Shown: positions 61,281-64,000 of the stretch, one piece after another | Layout: each line of letters opens with the position of its first letter | How positions within the stretch are numbered: the stretch's first letter is position 1 | Assembly (NCBI RefSeq): GCF_010470665.1 | Contig: NZ_VOPZ01000007.1 | Location: 109,106-173,105 of the forward strand | DNA from: Desulfovibrio sp. JC022 | Lineage (GTDB): Bacteria; Desulfobacterota; Desulfovibrionia; Desulfovibrionales; Desulfovibrionaceae | Length of the DNA stretch: 64,000 bases | Direction of reading: 5' to 3' | Position numbers and translations under genes: made by a program | Notes under the pieces: generated by a model | The model's input: the letters and a program-made list of their open reading frames with translations, nothing else | Told to the model about the DNA's origin: nothing | Databases searched by the model: none

Positions 61281-63848
61281 TTATTGCGCCCAGTGAATCA
61301 GACCTAATGAATGGGGATCGAGCAGGAGTTCATGCTTGGGCAGAATACGCACGGTATAGCCGAACCTTCCGGCCTCATGAGGCATTACTTCGCCTTGATA
61401 GACATGCCATCCGCCTCCCAGATCCTCTTCCGGGGTCATGACCACAGTATTGCGTCGGGCGAACTTGCCATCCTGCCCAACAGGGCCGGAGTAAATTTCA
61501 ACCTGAACATTATCCGTGGTCAAACCATTCAGAAAAACTTCTGCGGTGACGATAATCGGCTCTTCCACATAAACATCGGTATGAGTTTCCGAAGTAATGT
61601 TGCGGACCTTGAGACTCGACCATTTGGTCATCACTTCCATTCTCCATGCAGCCAGATCCTTGGCACCCTGGAAGTCATTCTTATGCATGGTGGCGTAATT
61701 GCTGAAAGCAGGCTGGTAAGCCTTTTCAGTATAATCTTCCACCATACGGTTAGCGTTGAATTCCGGCCCCAGAATCCGAAGCGCCTTCTTGACCTTGGTA
61801 ATCCAGCTGCGGGGAAGGCTGCCGTGTCCACGGTCATAGAATTCGGGAATTATGTCATTTTCCAACACTTTGTAAAGAGTCTGACTCTCCACAAAATCCT
61901 GATATTCATGGTCATTGTAATCTTCTCCGCGACCGATAGCCCAGCCGAGACTGTTATCAGACTCATAGGCTTCATCCCACCAGCCATCCGGGGTGCTGAA
62001 CTGAAGCACGCCGTTAGCCATGGCCTTCATACCGCTGGTTCCGCAAGCTTCAAGAGGACGCCTCGGAGTGTTCAGCCAGATATCACAACCCTGAACCATG
62101 TAATTGGCGATCTTCATGTCATAATCTTCAAGGAAAACAAGACTCATGCGGCACTCTTCGCGGCGGCAGAACTGAATCAAATCCTGAATGAGTTTCTTAC
62201 CTTCGTTGTCCTGCGGATGAGCCTTCCCGGCAAAAATGAACTGCACAGGCTGCTTTGCATCAGAAACAATCTTGAGCAGCCTTTCCTTATCCTTAAATAA
62301 AAGCCCGGCACGCTTGTAAGTGGCAAATCTGCGCGCAAAACCAATGGTCAATGCACGGGGATCAAGCACTTCGTCCGCAAGTTCGATTTCCTTGCGACGT
62401 GCACCGATATTCATCAACTGGCGACGCAGACGCTTACGCACGAAATCAACCAGCCTTTCCCTGAGCCGCTCATGAGTGCGCCAGAGTTCAGCATCCGGAA
62501 TATTGTCAGTCTGTCTCCAGACTCTTGTGCAATCCGGGTCCTCACGCCAGTTCGGGCCGAGGTAACGGTCAAAAAGGAGTGAAAAATCAGTGGCAACCCA
62601 TGTGGGCATATGTACGCCATTGGTAATGGCCCCAATGGGTACATCTTCCACCGGATACTGCTGCCACACTTTCTGCCACATGTTACGCGAAACATGCCCA
62701 TGCAACTTGGAAACACCGTTGTTAAAACGGGAAAGTTTAAGCGCCAGCACGGTCATACAAAATTGTTCCGCATCATCACGGGGGTCTTCCCTGCCGAGGG
62801 AAAGAAAAACCTTATAAGCAAGGCCCATGGTCTGGGCATACGGTTCAAAGTACGGACGCATCAGATCCGCAGGAAAACGGTCGTTACCCGCCGGAACCGG
62901 GGTATGGGTTGTAAAAATACTGGATGAAGCCACCATTTCCATGGCTGCTTCAAAAGAAAGACCGTGCTCGGTCATGAATACCCGGATGCGTTCCAACCCG
63001 GCAAATGCAGAGTGCCCTTCGTTCATATGAATGACGCTGGGCTCAAGACCGAGAGCAGCAAGAGCCTTGACCCCGCCGATTCCGAGCAGAATTTCCTGCC
63101 AGAGACGCATTTCAAGGTCACCGCCGTAAAGGCGGGCGGTTATATTGCGGAAATTAGCCGGATTTTCAGAAATATTGGTGTCCAGCAGATAAAGAGTTAC
63201 GCGCCCCACCTCAACATACCAGACTTTGACATGAAGAGGCTCACCTTTCATATCCAGAGAGAACTTAACCTCATTACCGTCTTTATCCTTGGCGGCTTTG
63301 ATGGACATTTCCTCGAAATCGTGACTGGGGTAACGCTCCTGCTGCCAGCCGTCCTGCGTCATATACTGACGGAAATAACCATGCTGATAACAAAGTCCGA
63401 TCCCCACCAGAGGGATGTTCAAATCACTTGCGGATTTCAGATGGTCACCTGCAAGAATCCCGAGACCGCCGGAATAAATTGGCAGACTGAGACCGATACC
63501 GTATTCAAAACTGAAATAGGCTACAACAGGCTCACCTTTCTTGGCACCTTCAAACTGGTAGGAGCAACCTTCGCGGGCAAGGTAATTTCTCTGCACCTTG
63601 GCAGCTTCCTTAAGGCGTTGCACAAAAAAATCATCGTTAGCCAGCTCCTCAAGCTGCTGCTGAGGAAGACTGTTCAGAAACTTTACCGGGTTCTGCTGGC
63701 AATCACGCCAGAGAACCTGATCAATTGAAGAAAATATACTGGCAATGTCGCTGTTCCAGACAAAAAGAAAGTTATATGCCAAGTCCCAAAGCTCATTGAG
63801 CTGACTGGGCAGACGTGGAACGACGCTGTATACGCGAAGCGGCTGCAT
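61281..63848 (-). CDS. glgP: Alpha-glucan (glycogen) phosphorylase
   Basis: 855 residues, in the large alpha-glucan phosphorylase group with an extra N-terminal DUF3417-like domain (VVPRLPSQLNELWDLAYNFL). Catalytic parts: FEYGIGLSLPIYSGGLGILA, HMNEGHSAF, FTTHTPVPAG, FAGKAHPQDNEGK and the pyridoxal-phosphate lysine in EACGTSGMKAMANG. It releases glucose-1-phosphate from glycogen with phosphate. AAGGAG precedes the ATG; the nuclease gene follows ten bases later. About 150 bases upstream lie in the window without an evident gene. Confidence 0.95.
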   Translation of the reverse strand: MQPLRVYSVVPRLPSQLNELWDLAYNFLFVWNSDIASIFSSIDQVLWRDCQQNPVKFLNSLPQQQLEELANDDFFVQRLKEAAKVQRNYLAREGCSYQFEGAKKGEPVVAYFSFEYGIGLSLPIYSGGLGILAGDHLKSASDLNIPLVGIGLCYQHGYFRQYMTQDGWQQERYPSHDFEEMSIKAAKDKDGNEVKFSLDMKGEPLHVKVWYVEVGRVTLYLLDTNISENPANFRNITARLYGGDLEMRLWQEILLGIGGVKALAALGLEPSVIHMNEGHSAFAGLERIRVFMTEHGLSFEAAMEMVASSSIFTTHTPVPAGNDRFPADLMRPYFEPYAQTMGLAYKVFLSLGREDPRDDAEQFCMTVLALKLSRFNNGVSKLHGHVSRNMWQKVWQQYPVEDVPIGAITNGVHMPTWVATDFSLLFDRYLGPNWREDPDCTRVWRQTDNIPDAELWRTHERLRERLVDFVRKRLRRQLMNIGARRKEIELADEVLDPRALTIGFARRFATYKRAGLLFKDKERLLKIVSDAKQPVQFIFAGKAHPQDNEGKKLIQDLIQFCRREECRMSLVFLEDYDMKIANYMVQGCDIWLNTPRRPLEACGTSGMKAMANGVLQFSTPDGWWDEAYESDNSLGWAIGRGEDYNDHEYQDFVESQTLYKVLENDIIPEFYDRGHGSLPRSWITKVKKALRILGPEFNANRMVEDYTEKAYQPAFSNYATMHKNDFQGAKDLAAWRMEVMTKWSSLKVRNITSETHTDVYVEEPIIVTAEVFLNGLTTDNVQVEIYSGPVGQDGKFARRNTVVMTPEEDLGGGWHVYQGEVMPHEAGRFGYTVRILPKHELLLDPHSLGLIHWAQ

Positions 63849-64000
63849 AGTTATCTCCTTAAATAATGATTCGAAACGGGATGATTAATCGAATATATCA
63901 GAAACCCCGAACCTTTTACACTCATTTTTATTATTTGCCTTATTCAGGTTAACATTTCAAGACAGTTTAGCAATATTCTGGATAGAAAGTTGACACATTC

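Noticed and set aside
61311-62300. Plus-strand frames opposite glgP (also 62964-63728)
   Set aside because: Shadows of the phosphorylase gene; no protein-like features.
1-64000. tRNA, rRNA, insertion sequences, prophage and CRISPR arrays
   Set aside because: Looked for cloverleaf-like sequences, transposase motifs, phage genes and regular repeats by eye; none was found, though a covariance search could still reveal small RNAs.

Overview
The window looks like chromosomal DNA of a marine sulfate-reducing bacterium of the Desulfovibrionaceae (Maridesulfovibrio-like). This is inferred from three things: an rnf operon led by a multihaem cytochrome c, a five-gene 'archaeal-type' split glutamate synthase, and a dense mix of two-component, HD, PilZ and STAS signalling genes with ferredoxin-type redox enzymes. 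I see no rRNA, tRNA, CRISPR array, insertion sequence or prophage. About 63 genes are packed on both strands, often in short operons closed by clear Rho-independent terminators.

Layout. 1-4.3 kb: the end of an OPT-type transporter, an overlapping pair (unknown protein plus PqqD-like protein), a small conserved protein and a MerR-like regulator with a 16-bp palindrome upstream. 4.7-9.0 kb: signalling genes (degenerate HD-GYP protein, HPt, CheY-like receiver, HD hydrolase) and a Tim44-like membrane protein. 9.1-13.7 kb: thioredoxin-reductase-like flavoprotein, a pseudo-HAD lipoprotein, YibE/F and alkaline phosphatase. 14.0-20.8 kb: the rnf operon (decahaem cytochrome, rnfC, D, G, E, A, B), in which RnfB is fused to a GltD/NfnB-like NADPH oxidoreductase and RnfC has lost the usual NADH/FMN motif. 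20.9-30.1 kb: coiled-coil proteins (one with a good sigma-54 promoter), MltA, a 5'-nucleotidase-like protein with eroded metal ligands, an AI-2E family transporter and a hybrid sensor kinase. 30.2-35.7 kb: two divergent polar amino-acid ABC transporters. 35.8-39.9 kb: PilZ protein, receiver-histidine kinase, STAS protein, Gate-domain membrane protein and RidA. 40.4-46.1 kb: TrmL, RmlB-RmlD with a NapH-like Fe-S membrane protein, and an AaeA/AaeB-like efflux pair. 46.2-52 kb: aldehyde:ferredoxin oxidoreductase with a consensus promoter, a DUF4153-like protein, an aromatic amino-acid permease and a sulfotransferase. 52.1-60.5 kb: yajC-secD-secF and the split glutamate synthase operon. 60.6-63.8 kb: a nuclease and glycogen phosphorylase.

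The genes fit an anaerobe that moves low-potential electrons among ferredoxin, NAD(P)H, periplasmic cytochromes and the membrane ion gradient (Rnf, aldehyde oxidoreductase, split glutamate synthase), imports amino acids and stores glycogen. Two themes stand out. The first is the rewired Rnf complex, where NADPH chemistry seems to have moved from RnfC to a domain fused to RnfB. The second is a set of four proteins (HD-GYP, HPt, HAD, metallophosphatase) that keep their fold but have lost catalytic residues. A palindromic intergenic repeat recurs and, at two places in the glutamate synthase operon, its core doubles as the Shine-Dalgarno sequence.
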